A stretch of 64,000 nt of DNA from Rhizopus arrhizus (GCA_024220505.1 JAKZZE010000005.1:580501-644500); one strand, 5' to 3'. Numbered from the stretch's first letter, positions 24,361 to 36,859 are shown. The notes: generated by a model from the sequence alone, not told the origin. Program-made: numbers and translations.

Positions 24361-25005
24361 CAAACCCCTCTACTACTTTGCAACGTATTTATGATACCTC
24401 TTTATTTCCTTATATTCTTCTTTACTTGTAAATTTGATATGTAATCTTAACAGTGTGCGTCATTGTGCGGCCTACGAATGAATACCTTATAAAAAAAATG
24501 GAATTCGTAGAACATTTACCAAATGCAGCAGAAAAAGAATGAGGTATTTACATGACTGTATGCAAACAAATATTGCACTGTACTGACGCCTGTTGCGGCT
24601 ATTAAACGAAATGTCAGCTCTGAGAATAGCTGTTTAAGATTTGGGCGTGAGAACTTTGACTTGAGCATTTTACTGCTGCTTTTGTCTTTTGTTTTTAGAA
24701 TGTCATTAAGCCATGCTTTTCCTTGATAGGATTATAAAATGTATTAAAAAAAATAGATGGAAATGCATGTATTGAATGCATATAAACCATACTTATCTGG
24801 GTTTAAACAGTCAGTGCCAAAAAATCTCAATGCTACTAGCATTGAGAGGTGAAAAAGGTGCATAAGTGATCAAATGTCCATTTCTTTTTTTTAGATAGTG
24901 CCGCAGCAGAGAATTTTTCACACTTTTTTTTAAAAAAAATAATAATAATACAAAAATAGCTTTTGTTTCCAAGTTTTTTATGTACACGCTTGAATCTTTT
25001 ATTAG
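24361..25005. other. Intergenic, no gene seen
   Basis: Spacer between the transposon relics and eIF1. A short inverted repeat (caatgctactagcattg at about 24828-24844) and a T9/A9 near-palindrome at 24925-24940 are present. The last part should contain the eIF1 3' end. Confidence 0.5.
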
Positions 25006-25464
25006 TTAAAAACCGTGAATCTTGATATCTGTCTTTTTAGCAATGCCATTTCCCACAAGGAATTCAGCAATCTTTACTCGTTGGTCGCCTGAAAGTTGCA
25101 AAATTTGACCAAGTTCAGTGTCATCTACAATAGTGCCATTACAAGCAAACTCCTTTTTAAAAGACTTTAAAATCTTTTTAGAATCATATTGTTTAGGAAG
25201 TCCTTGAAGTGTTGTCAATGTCTTTCTACCGTTTCTCTGTTGAATACGCAAGTCTTTAAGAAGTGTAATGTTTAGTCTGTATGTTTATACAAATAAAACG
25301 TTTCTAATATTTACGAATGTTCTTATTGCCTTGTTGAGTAGAATTATTATCTTCATCAACGTCAGCAAAAGGATCTTTTATAAAGAGTTAGTTTTACTCG
25401 GTAATCTAAAGTTGTTGTTTCATCTTTTACCAAATGGGACGTTGAGGTCTTCAATATTGGACAT
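25006..25464 (-). CDS. SUI1: Translation initiation factor eIF1 (SUI1)
   Basis: eIF1 enforces start-codon selection on the 40S subunit. The gene has three exons on the minus strand. The first reads MSNIEDLNVPFG from an ATG at 25464. The second carries DPFADVDEDNNSTQQGNKN. After a second intron the sequence rejoins in phase as IHLRIQQRNGRKTLTTLQGL, matching the universal SUI1 block, and ends VKIAEFLVGNGIAKK and DIKIHGF. Length is about 112 residues, normal for eIF1. Very secure. Confidence 0.95.
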
Positions 25465-25842
25465 GTACTAATTAAAAATTAATAAAGAAAAGAAAAGAAA
25501 AATAAAGACGGTTCAATTAAAGTAACGGTGACGTAAAATCAATGCGAATTTATATCGCCATTTCAAATTAGGAGGATGTGCTTTAATAGAAATGCAAAAG
25601 AGCTTTTGGTAAACGTTGATATAATTAATTGGCAAATGTGTCAATATTTGATAAGCTACTCGTATTCGCTCATAATAAGACAGAGCTTTATTTCATGTCT
25701 AGTAAATTACACTTGTATATTGGTTGCTATAACTAATCACTTTCAAAAAGAATTCCAGAACAATTTCAATTTATATCAAAAATGAATATAAAAGTCTTTA
25801 CTATTTTATTATGTGATTACTGAAGTATAAATTTACTTTTTT
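25465..25842. other. Intergenic spacer eIF1-ABC transporter
   Basis: Should hold the eIF1 promoter and the ABC transporter 3' end. A short frame at 25576-25785 on plus is not supported by anything else. Confidence 0.5.
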
Positions 25843-28800
25843 TTAAAGTATATCTAATGTCAACTCATCCAAAATACCAGCTTTTTCACATAGCAGCTGC
25901 AACAAACTACCTTGTTTGTTTAAAAGTTCTACTGGTGAATCAATTTCCGCAATAGTGCCTTGGTCAAACACGATTACTTTGTCATAATATACAACTCGAC
26001 GAAGCAAATAAGGTATGACCAACAATGTCTAACATAAACGATAAGTCAAATGCTACTTATTTATAGGGCTACTTTACAGATTCTTGAAATTCTTGCTCTA
26101 TTACAGATAGAATCATTTCTTGCGACTCTGTGCTTAGATTAGCTTCTTCAAATATCACCAATTTTGTACAATCTTGTAATAATGCTCTGGCAATCGATAA
26201 CAATTGTCTCTGACAGACAGTCAAACGGGATCCATCTTTCCCAAGATCGTAATCAAGGTCTTGTATGTAAAAGAATGTATCCTTGTTGCCACTGCTTGTG
26301 CCCACTTGTTCTTGTGGTTTTGCGAGACCGACTTTGTACAAGACTTGCCATAATGCATAATCGTCATATTCACTAAATGGGTCTAAATTACTTCGTACCT
26401 AAAGATAGCCTGTTAACACATGCTCTTCTCATTCGATGCTTAATTTCTTACTGATCCGCTCAAAAGCCAACTTTCTTTTGTGATATACGTGATCCTTGAT
26501 CTTAAGTCTTCAACACCAATCTAAAAAAAAAAGACAGAGAAAAATTGATAAACGCAAATGAAAGATACAGTATTATTTTTAGTTACCCAAGCAATGTTTA
26601 CACCATCAATTTTAATTGATCCTGCCATAGGCTCAATGAAACGAAACAAACAAGAAACCAAAGAGTGTTTCTCTGCATTACTTTTCCCAATCAATGCTAC
26701 TTTTTCTCCAGAGTAGATATTGACAGAGATATGTTTCAGGATAGCGTCCATTTCTGAATGATTAAAGCTGACCATAAGATCCTTTACTTGAATCATTCCT
26801 GCTGTAGGCCACTATAATATTCATGGCAAGTAACATGTTAAAACTAACGAATTTTTTTTGTTTTGTTTTCAAATTTACAGATGCAGGTGGTCGTGAACCC
26901 TCCACTATGCCTGGTGGTTCTTGTGGCATATTCAGATACTCATTGATTCTCTCGACAGATTCAAAATACATGTCTACTGTAGTTGATTGTCGCATAAGCC
27001 AATAAACATACTCTAATAAACTTGTTGAGAAAGTGAGTGCAATACCCGCCAAACCAGCATCAATTGAATTTATCTTGTGAACGAGCAAGACGGCAATGAA
27101 AAGAGACAAAAGTGTTCCTAATAATTCAACACGTACAAATAACCATCTAAAAAGAAGCACATGAGATCAGTTTTTCTTTCTAATCTTTCTTTTACCTATT
27201 TGTTGTCCATAACGTATAAAATGGTCTCATATTATCATCCAATTTATTAAACATTTTCTTCATCATTGTCCATTCCTCACCATAAGCTCGAATAGTTAAT
27301 AAACCATTCAAAGTATCAGAATATAAGCGAAGGATAGGAGAGCGACTGCTGGCATTTAGCTTTTTTAACTCTCTAGAGGCTCTGACATAAACAATACCAA
27401 TATAAAGGTAAAGAAGAGCTACGGAGAAAGCATTAGTATTTTTTCTTTCTTTTTTTAACTGAATGCTACTAACCAGCAATAATACTAGCAACAAAAAATT
27501 CAGGTAATATGATACCAATTGTAAAGACAACTCCAAATACACCAAGCGCTGTTTGAAGAAGAAAGCCAATATGCCATCCAATACTAGCATCCACTGTTTC
27601 CATATCCTTTTTGAATCGATCCAATATTTCACTGGGCAAGGTTCCTTCAAAAAACTGAAGAGGTGCATGGCATACAGACCTTAAAAGCCCTAAAAAGAGT
27701 CTGTTGGAAGCCCGAAGCGATCCTCTATACTGAATGATGGTCCGTATGAAATTACAGATGACACCAGCAAGACAGATACCAAAATAGACGAGAACATAGT
27801 AATTTGTGACAAAGGCATGGGTCGAGTATGTCATTGTCCAGATCTATACTCAACTATTATTTTTGTTTGTTGCTTTCAATCAACGTCGATCGTTACCTTC
27901 CTTCAGCCAATAGCTTTCAGCTATGTTCGCTAATCTAGCCATCAAAGTAAACAAGATGGCAAATGTCCAATACTGCCATCCACCGCAGGCAGAAAAATAG
28001 GTTGTATAAGCATAGTCTCTTCTCGAATCGCTCTCTTCTTCAATCAAACGAATAGAACCGGGCACGATAGAGGCCTCATCAAAGAATTCTTCATCAGAAA
28101 AGACACCAACGAGATTATTGCTGTTTTCAAACAATATGTCGATTACATCTCCAGAAGCTTCTTGAATGCCCTTGTTGGACGATCGATCAGATCTTCTTTG
28201 CTTGATCATACCCACAATCCTCTCCGGGTCACTTTCTACTGCCTCCACATAGCCGTCTTGGCCATTTTCGGATAGTGAGACTTGAGCAAAGACAGCAGCA
28301 TCACGAGCCCAAAACATATCAGGATGTGCGGCAACCACAACTACGGTTCTGCCTCTCATCAAATCGCCGCAGATACAATTTTCATATATAAACGTAGATA
28401 TAACCTTTCCTAACACTTGAAATATATCATCAATTAACACAGTCTTTGCTTTTGAATAGACTGCTCTTGCTAAAGATATCTTGTGATACAAAGCTTCTAT
28501 AAAACAAGGGAAAGTTGAGCAAGTTTTAATCTAATTTGGAAATTATATAGGTTATTTACCTATATTCACACCATTATTATAATTCATTGACTTATCACCG
28601 ACAATAGTCAAATCCCCATTTTCAAAAAGAGACAAATCTCTCAATAAGTCGCACTGATGTAAGACGGTTCTATATCTTGCATCGTCCCAAGACTCAGAAA
28701 ACAAAATATTTTCTCTGACAGTGCCATGTTCAACCCAAGGTATCTGAGCAACGTAGGCTACCTTGTGTAAATAAAGTGAGGGGTTGATAGAATCACGTAC

Positions 28801-31207
28801 AAGGCTTTTGTGTGCATTGGCAACACATAAAAAGCGAGAGGGTAAACAAGAGGGACCACCTGATACCAGTGTCATGTCTCCAAGGAGAGCCTTTAGTAAA
28901 CTTGATTTGCCACTTGAAGAGGAACCAGAAATCACGGAAAGTTTACTAACAGGGAAATGAAGATGAAAGGGTATCATTAATTTGAAGGATACGTTGGATA
29001 TTTGTCTGTGAGTCCATTCGAAAATACTAGGTTGGAGCATTACTTTAGATTGTTCTTCGTAATCCAATAGCTCGTCATCCTCTTCTTCTGTAGGCGTAGG
29101 CATATCATCTTCTTTCTTTTCTTCTACATTTAGGAATTGAACAATATGACTAAAACTAATACATGCATCGTTATAAGCCATGAATGCTTGAGGAACGACA
29201 TTAAGTGGATCACGCAGCATTCCGAATAACACTATACTAACAAACGCTGTACTATTACAAAAGAGAGTGAGTTGGACGATTTTGTTATTTTTGTTGGTCT
29301 TCATGCTTTACCTTGCATCCAATGTTTTCTTTTCTACAAGTGTATACCATGCAAAAGAAACAGTTGTTACAAATATGGGAGTAGCAAACCAAACTAATCC
29401 TAGTATAGTGTTTTGTGTATAAACTTTGATAAGCTTCACCAACTCATCTTCTCTAGCATTCTAATAAAACAAGTCAAAATCTTTCCAAGATAGAAAGTCA
29501 AATATTATTTACACAGATCGCTTCCTCCCATCTTCTTTCTGATGCTAAAAACTTGATTGTTTTCATGCCTTCACAAAGTTCTCTTAATAAACGAGTCCTC
29601 CAAGACTTGGCATCGGCTAATCGTGTTTGAGCTACCACCGATTTTTGGCTGATATAGTGAATAGAAGGCAGCGTGATGACCATCACAATCAAACCTGCTA
29701 AAAACGAATTACCTAGCATCTGATATAAAAACAAACTTCCAGCTATGATTTCAAGGGGACAAGTATAAAAAATCTAAAGGAATGTAAGAAAAATCGTTCT
29801 TCTCTATGATTTAAAAGCCTACATGAAGATAGGAAGCCAATTCAGCCAATCTTTCTGTGTCTTGACTGATGAGACTTGCTTTTTCTTCTTCATCCTCTTC
29901 TGTTTGTTCATTGATTTGCTTAAGACGAAGTGCATGAGCATATATTTCAGAATTCAACATATGTACAATGTTGACATGCCATCTTCTTCCCCAAAGTAAG
30001 GTTTGCGAGGCTACCAGAGTGCTGATGACACTGCAAACAAACAAAGCTACACAGTACAAATAGCCGAATTCTTTATTTTGCTGATCCTTTTGATGCGACT
30101 GGAAATAATTCAACAATTGATACAAAAAATAAGGATTGGCATAATGAAAGACAACGGCTCCAATGGCTGTGGTGAATTGATTTAAAATGATGGCGCGGTT
30201 TGCTTTAAAGATGCGTAATAAAAGGCCATACGTGCTTACAAAAACAGTCGACTGTTCGGCAAATAAACGATAATTTTCTCTTGCTCTTTGTCGGGCAGGT
30301 AATTCCCACAATGTGTTGGCTGAGATGCGAGAGTCGAATGCAATTTTCAAAAGAGAATTCATCCAGCTGAACGAAATGGATGATAACGGAGAAGCAGTGG
30401 ACTCCAAGCTCAACATACGTCCCTGAATAGAATACAGTTAGATATAATGTTTGTCATCTTTTCTTATATGTACATTTCGAATGACTCTTCCATCTTGTAA
30501 CACAAGCACATTGTCATCATTATCTTCAAAGTCTACAAGTTCTCTTTGGTCCAACTCTGAAGGTGCAGTGATAATAATCATCCAAAGTATAAAGCACAAT
30601 CCAAAGTCAATACAAGCAAATGATTTTTCAATAGAAGAAGAAATAAACCAGTTGTTGTCTGTTAAAAAATAGTCGAATCCTCGTACAATGGTTGATAATA
30701 ATGTCAATGAATAAAACACCAAAAGATGGTTGCTATATCTTGTAAATTTGAATACAGTAAACGATTTGATAACAAGTAGTAAAACATAAAACTAACATAA
30801 AAAAGATTGTTATTATTGTTAGTGTGCTTAAATGATAACATACTCTAGGAATAAATGCTAATCCAGGATTGATGACTTGATAAAGAGGGGGACCTTTACA
30901 AGGTTTGTCTTCCAATATAATACTTTCTAGTCTCCAAGCAAATAAGAACGCCCAACTACTTATTTCCAACAAGGTAATAATCAATAATGATAAACTTGTC
31001 CTAAACATTGAAGCTGTTTTGACTGTTGGTAAACCAAATGAATAATCATGAACTCGGTAATATTTGATAGTCAAGAAACTGCAGGAAACGATAAAAAACA
31101 ATAAAGGCAAAATTCCATCGAGTACGCTATGTCATTTTAAGATTAATATTGTCATTATTACTGCCGTATTTTGTTTCCTAATACGTTTCTCTGAAACATG
31201 AGTTCAT
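25843..31207 (-). CDS. ABCC-type (MRP-like) full-length ABC transporter with degenerate ATPase motifs
   Basis: Layout TMD0-TMD1-NBD1-TMD2-NBD2, about 15 exons. The start is probably the ATG at 31207 (MNSCFRET), joined over a short intron to VLDGILPLLFFIVSC. Hydrophobic TMD0 segments fill 30438-31110, and TMD1 begins after SPLSSISFSWMNSLLK, the usual MRP sequence. NBD1 keeps Walker A (SGSSSSGKSS) and a Q-loop (VAQIPWVEHGTVRENILF), but its signature loop reads VNIEALYHKISLARA instead of LSGGQ. NBD2 has Walker A GKSNAEKHS (family GxxGxGKS), signature LTVCQRQ (family LSVGQRQ), Walker B VIFEEA (Asp replaced) and VIPYLL where the switch His is expected. The reading frame remains open over 5 kb and all introns, so it seems expressed. 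The start and middle junctions are approximate. Confidence 0.85.
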
Positions 31208-31505
31208 GTGTAATGGTAGAGTATTATCCTATAATAAGTATTTTTTATGAGCTTAATTTTTTATTTGCTTTATTTATATACGTTAAATAAAGTTTTTCAT
31301 TTTTGTTACGGTTTATGTCTTTACTTCTCGTTGATTCCCACATCCACAAAAAGGTCCTGTCCACATATTGAACCTCTCCAAAGAAAAATATAAAAGTACT
31401 TGAAACAAAAGAAAAAAGGGAAAAGAAACACAAATAAGGGGACAAAAATATTTCCAAAAAAAAAAAAAAAAAATTGACGCGGTTTAAATAAAATTCTTGC
31501 TCTTT

Positions 31506-31638
31506 CTAGTCAACCATACTTAAGTTGGCTGTTTCATAAGGGATGATGTATCCTTTGCAAACTTGAACAGCTTCAGCAAATTCAAAAGTATAATACTCAT
31601 AAAATACATGATCGAATATGATCCACTAGCTTGTAGAT

Positions 31639-31675
<37 letters not shown>

Positions 31676-32031
31676 AGTTGGGTTAAACAATAGCAAATGA
31701 ATATATTCATGATTAAAATGCTCATTCACTACTGTGCATATTTCTCTAGTTCTTTCATGCACTGCAAATTAGTGGTTTTATAGCTCGCTTTATGGTAATC
31801 TTACTTCCTACTTGAATCCCCTGTCGATTTTTAGGGGAAAAATTTTTAATCAATTGACCTTGATTGTACATATCTTTTAGTCCAAGTGAAACAATTGATA
31901 TAAAGTAATAAACAGGCTATAATCAACTTTTTGGGGAACAAAAAATGTGTACAGCGCTTCAGAAATGCATTTGGATTTTTATGTGGTAGAGTCAGATAGA
32001 CGCGCCCTGTACTCCCATCTCCAATAACCAT
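31506..32031 (-). CDS. Unidentified small spliced gene, about 120 residues
   Basis: I do not recognise the protein. A four-exon model fits in phase. The ATG at 32031 gives MVIGDGSTGRVYLTLPHKN and AFLKR. An intron 31874-31952 (GTACAC...AAAAG) follows, then YNQGQLIKNFSPKNRQGIQV. An intron 31762-31804 (GTAAGA...TTGCAG) follows, then HERTREICTVVNEHFNHEY and IHLLLFNPTT. An intron 31626-31672 follows, then WIIFDHVFYEYYTFEFAEAV and a C-terminus ending ETANLSMVD at a TAG. The last intron would be GC-AG, and its GC is followed directly by an A-tract of 30. Protein-like composition with no stop across three joins supports a real or recently lost gene. The true start may lie further upstream. Confidence 0.42.
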
Positions 32032-32169
32032 GTGTATTCAAAAGGTAATAATGCATGTAAATGACTTGTGTCGCTTTAGGTATGCTTAACTGGTGTCTCT
32101 TTATAAATCAACCTTCTTTTCCCTAATAAGGGCTGACTGGATTACTTACAAAGGTTACCAGAGCCTCTT

Positions 32170-32415
32170 TAAAATATGATCTTGTTACCTACTGTGTTTT
32201 GGATAGGATACATGTCAATGTAGCCTTTGCGATTGTTCGCCATCACTCCAGCTTTTAGCCACATCTTCATGTTTCTGTTAGTAATAAATTTAGACAGCTG
32301 TGGGTTGCCTGTTGGATATAGACCTCAAATATATCTGTTAATACAAGTCTTTCTAGTTAAAAAAATAAATAAAGCACGACTAGTACTTGGATTCAAAGGC
32401 AAACGTTGAACTTCA
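32170..32415 (-). pseudogene. Coding-like relic with one in-frame TGA
   Basis: The minus strand stays open in one frame for about 80 codons apart from a single TGA. It reads VQRLPLNPSTSRALFIFLTR, then after the stop GLYPTGNPQLSKFITNRNMK and WLKAGVMANNRKGYIDMYP. The composition is protein-like. WLKAGVM recalls a segment of group-II-intron-type reverse transcriptases, but the surrounding motifs do not confirm this, so I leave it unassigned. It may be an upstream part of the small gene at 31506-32031. Confidence 0.3.
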
Positions 32416-32419
32416 TTCT

Positions 32420-33831
32420 ATTTATATTTCTCTGCATGTAGTAATATGTCTTTGTCATGAATAGTGAATAGCTAACAAATGAAGTATGTTTCAGCTCAGA
32501 GATAAAGTCAGGAAAAGGGAGGATTGTTTAAAGGATAACACTGATGTCTTTAACATACTGAATTGATAAAAGACCTGACAACTGTGTAATGTAACATAGA
32601 GCAACATTATCATTATATTTAATTACATTTGACAGCGAATTAGATGTAATTTTTTCTTCATTGAAAAAAATCTTTTTACCATTGACTCTTTTTTTTTTTC
32701 GTCATTAGCAATAGGATAGCAAACTTTTGTAATAAAGTCAAGTCTTTAGCATTATAATCGTACATAAAGCATAAACTTTAATTGAGCCTGATTATGTGCA
32801 TACTTTGTGGATAAAGCTTTTCTTTTCTTGTATAGTTTGCCCTTCAGTATTGCCCTGCAGCCCTTACATGCTCTTTATCTATTTTACTTTTAGCATAAAG
32901 ATAACTTTTTCAAAAGCTATTATTCATCTAGTCTATCAACTTGATAATCAAAAAAGAAAAAGTTAACAAACACAGTTATACATGTGAAGAGACTTGAATA
33001 TTTCCTACTCAACTGTAATTGTTTTGCTCTTGAAAAAAGTATATAGAGTTGTAGTGCTCGAAACTAATCATTTTCGTGAAATATTGGAAACAGTATACTT
33101 ATTTAATCACCAATCCAAAATAAAGAATGGCTTACTAATCATACAAAAGAGACATAGCATGTTAAAGAGTGAAATGAAAAGCATTACACTTATAGTAGGG
33201 GATAGGAGAGAGTAAGCAAAGGATCTAAGCGAATACCACGTGTATAGGATAAAATTTTCAAGTTAAAGATTACTACTTGTATATAATAAGACAGTATATA
33301 TAAGATGTTTAGATAAAAATAACAGAAAGAAATTTCTTCAATTTGTAACAGTTATCGATTGTTTTTCATGTCGCAAACCCAAAAAGAATAATTTTCTGAA
33401 TTTAATTGTTCTCTTTTTCTGTAGATTACACGTGAGTTCGCATTTGTGTACAAAACATGTTGAAAAATACAGTTTTAAGATATGTAATTACTATTATCCA
33501 CACGATACAATTAAGTATACACCATTTATCTCTTTTCTTTTTTATAATCATCCACTAATGCATTGTAAAATGGGCAAAAGGGAACTTAAATCTACATCTT
33601 ATCCTTAGGCTATAAATTTATAAAATGAAAATGCATGTGTTGTTACCAACAAAACAAATGAAATGTATTGTTCCGGGCTAAATTTCATAAACGTGACCCT
33701 GGTATCATCTTGATAGAATGTAACATTCACTATTAACGGAAAACTGACACATGTATCGCATTACTTTCTCAAGGCATCTCTCTAGTCCGGATAGCAAAGC
33801 CAGACTTGATGTTTGTTTCAAATCATTAATG

Positions 33832-33892
<61 letters not shown>

Positions 33893-34218
33893 AAGAAACC
33901 AGTTCATTAGACACTTACACAAATCAATCATATAATACCCCTTGAATTCGGTTTCTCCTTTACAATAATGATTGTTTGTGTGTAGATTTCCTTATAAAGA
34001 AAAATAATTGAGAAGTGGAAGCAACTCTTTTTTCTATCCGCTCCATTGATGAATATTCTCTTCATTTTTGTAAGCAAACACCGTGCTACAAGGTTTCACC
34101 AGATTTATTATAAAGTTTGAATTTGTGCAACAAAGGAGTCAATAAAACTAAGGAACTGCATTCGTGAACAGAAAAAAAAAAATCACTTTTAACTCTTTCC
34201 ATTCCTTTTCTTTAAAAA
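32420..34218. other. Intergenic, no gene seen; contains a 57-bp A-tract
   Basis: A 1.8-kb AT-rich stretch. An uninterrupted A-run lies at 33832-33888, the longest plus-strand A-run in the window. It is not flanked by a splice donor. The final 150 bp should be the promoter of the Kre9-like gene. Confidence 0.55.
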
Positions 34219-35007
34219 ATGCTCAATAAGGCTTCTCTCGTTTTCTTGTCTCTCAGTATCGCATTAGAATTGGCATTGGGTAGTTCTGTTGAACTTGTCT
34301 CCCCAAAGCCAAATGATGTTTTAAAAGCAGGCTCTACTGTGCATATTAAATGGTAGATTATAATAAACTGACAATGTACTTTATTTTAATACTTATATGT
34401 GTAGGCATGTTAATGATGCATCTACGGGCCCAATCCGCCTCCAATTCGCTTCCGGAAAATCCTCTGCTTTAAGTATTGATGGTATCATTGCAGACAATGT
34501 AGATGCCTCTCTTGGATCATATAAATGGAAAATTCCTAGCGATTTGAAGGCTAAAAAATAGTAATAAAAAAAAAAAGAATTACGAGAAATCAACAAAGTC
34601 CTATTTGCTTATTCAATTCTAAATTTAGCGTGATTGAAGCTGGTCCTAATGCCAAAGATATTTCTTTTGCAGGTAAAAAAATAAAATAAAATAAATAAAT
34701 AATAAAACTAAATACACATTATACAGGCTACGTTACAATCAAGAATGATTTAAAGCATAAAAAGACAACAACTAAAAAGACAACACCAAAAAAGAACAGC
34801 ACAAAGAAGCACCGTCCTTCTTCCGTTTGCGTTGGCTATCCTACCAAAACCAACACTAAACAACATATCCGCTGCCACCCAGTACAAAAGCAATCTGTCA
34901 AAAAAGGGAAAAAACAAACTAGTAAATCTTCCAAAGGCAAACATACCAAAAAGGTTCACAAGAAGAAGACAACCACGAAGAAGCACAAAAAGTCTACCAC
35001 TGCCTAA
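34219..35007 (+). CDS. Secreted Kre9/Knh1-N-terminal-domain protein with Lys-rich tail
   Basis: The ATG at 34219 gives MLNKASLVFLSLSIALELAL, a signal peptide. It is followed by VELVSPKPNDVLKAGSTVHI and KWHVNDASTGPIRLQFASGK, the beta-sandwich pattern of the Ser/Thr-rich GPI-anchored family that includes Kre9/Knh1 N-domains. Later exons read IPSDLKAKK, FSVIEAGPNAKDISFAGYV, then a tail of about 80 residues very rich in Lys and Thr (repeated KKTT, KKHK). Introns at about 34353-34405, 34559-34628 and 34672-34726 join in phase, the first completing the Trp codon of KW. No GPI-type hydrophobic C-terminus is seen. A basic tail is unusual and might bind anionic wall polymers (inference). Confidence 0.75.
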
Positions 35008-35224
35008 TTGTTTCAAATAAAATGACGGTATCACAGCTTAATGCAGTACAGACCGTTTATAGAGTCATACGAAATCATTTTTACTTTTAGTTTTTTTTGT
35101 ACTATTCATTTTCACATATGCTGGAGTTTTATTATTAAATAAGTTGATGAAAAAAGAAAAATGCTTTTTTGTGCAGTGGGAGAAAATGTGCGTGGATATG
35201 TATGTATAGCAAGGATGGGATAGT

Positions 35225-36859
35225 TTACAATTCGTCATGAGCATTGACAGCTTCTTCCTTCTTTTCTTCCTTCTTTTCTTCTTTCTTTTCTTCAGGAACA
35301 GTGAATTCAATAGCCTTGCTATTATGTTTGTTTAAGAAGGAAACAAGGTCTTCCAAATTACGGTCGCCTTCGTAGTCAATCAATTCATTTGTTTCGGCCT
35401 TGAAGAACTTGAGGGTGGGGAAGGAAGTAACAGTAAATCCACCTTCTTCAGGGATATCATTTTCTGTACCATCCAATTTTGCAATGACAACAGAGTCAGT
35501 TGTTTTGGAAACATGCTCACCCAATTGGTTCCAGAATGGTTCCAAGCTCTTGCAGTAACCACACCAGGGAGCGTAAACCTCAAGGAACACATCCTTGGAC
35601 TTGTCAAGTACAATATCCTTGAATTGAGAGGCAACAACAGTCTTTACAGGACCATTGTTTTCGACGGGTGGTTCAGCTGACTTGATGTGGGCCTTGACCT
35701 TACCAGAAACATAGTCATCCAAGAAACGCTCCAAGTTGGCTTGATCAACAGGCAAACTTTGGTCAAGAGGGAATTTGGCACCATTTTCCAAGTGTTGAAT
35801 AGAGAAGGCAGGGAAATTTTTCTTTAAACCAACATTGTCAGCATGAGCTTCATACTTTGTAGCATCAATATGCACAAAGACAACCTTTCCCTTATACTTT
35901 TCAGCCACAGGCTTGGCGGCCTTGACAATTGTGTCTCTTGATTCAATGCTGTCATGGAAGAGGTAAGCAATGGGCAAGCCAATGTCAGCATAGTTTCTGA
36001 AGTTGGAGCCATCGATTTCACCCAAAAGAGGAACAGAGTTGACAGCTATAAACTTTTCAAGTTCTGCTTGCTTGAACTCACCAGCTTTGGTGAAGCTGTT
36101 GTTGTCATCAAATTGGGTATGAACAACAAGGGCAGGGAATTCGGTGATCTTGTGTTCTTTAGCAAGCTTAGCATCTGAGATATGACCAAATACAAAGTTT
36201 TCACGGTTTTTCTCGGCAAGACCTTGGAATGTTTCCTTTGATGCGTCATCCGCAGTATAGGCAATAACAACTACACGATCAGATTTTTTGAATTCTTCAA
36301 AATTGCTTGAAGTCAACTCAGTGACAGATGGTAAAGATTGTCTAATAAGAAAAGATAGGATAATATTAGTTTAGGCTTCAGCCCTCTTTTTTTTGTATAA
36401 AACTTACTTATGCATGTAGCTAACAATACCGTCTGCCTTACGAGGTCCATTGTAGTCAGTAGTTTCACCCTTTCTAAATACCTTTAATGTAGGGAAACCC
36501 ATAACACCATACTTTTGACAGAGATCTTCATTCTCAGTACAATCCACTTTAGCAAGAGGAATGTCCTTTTCCTTGAGTGCTGTAGCAGCAACCTCATATT
36601 CAGGAGCTACTCAGAGTAAGGAAAGGTGAATAAAAATGTATATCACAAAAACACCAATTATTGTTGTATAATTACCTAAAGATTTACAGTGTCCACACCA
36701 AGGAGCAAAGAATTCAACTAGCATAAGATCTTGGTTCATAACGTTTTCATCAAAGGTTTTGTTGGTCAAAGAAAGAACATCACTCTCAGCCATTACGGTT
36801 TGGGTAAGAGCAGTGAAGGTTGTGGCGATAGCAGCAAGCAAGAAGGATTTCTTAACCAT
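35225..36859 (-). CDS. PDI1: Protein disulfide isomerase, ER
   Basis: An oxidoreductase of the ER lumen. The ATG at 36859 starts a signal peptide ([20 protein letters not shown], cleavage likely after MA). The a domain has [12 protein letters not shown] and the a' domain has [15 protein letters not shown]. Between them lie b and b' thioredoxin folds ([40 protein letters not shown]). The protein ends in an acidic/basic repeat of EEKKEE units and the ER retrieval signal HDEL. Three exons are separated by introns near 36341-36406 and 36609-36675. CGYC at the second site, rather than CGHC, would change redox potential slightly (inference). Length is near 500 residues, as usual. Confidence 0.95.

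Noticed and set aside
33705..33945. Open frames of poly-Lys / poly-Phe around 33.8 kb
   Set aside because: They are only translations of the 57-bp A-tract.
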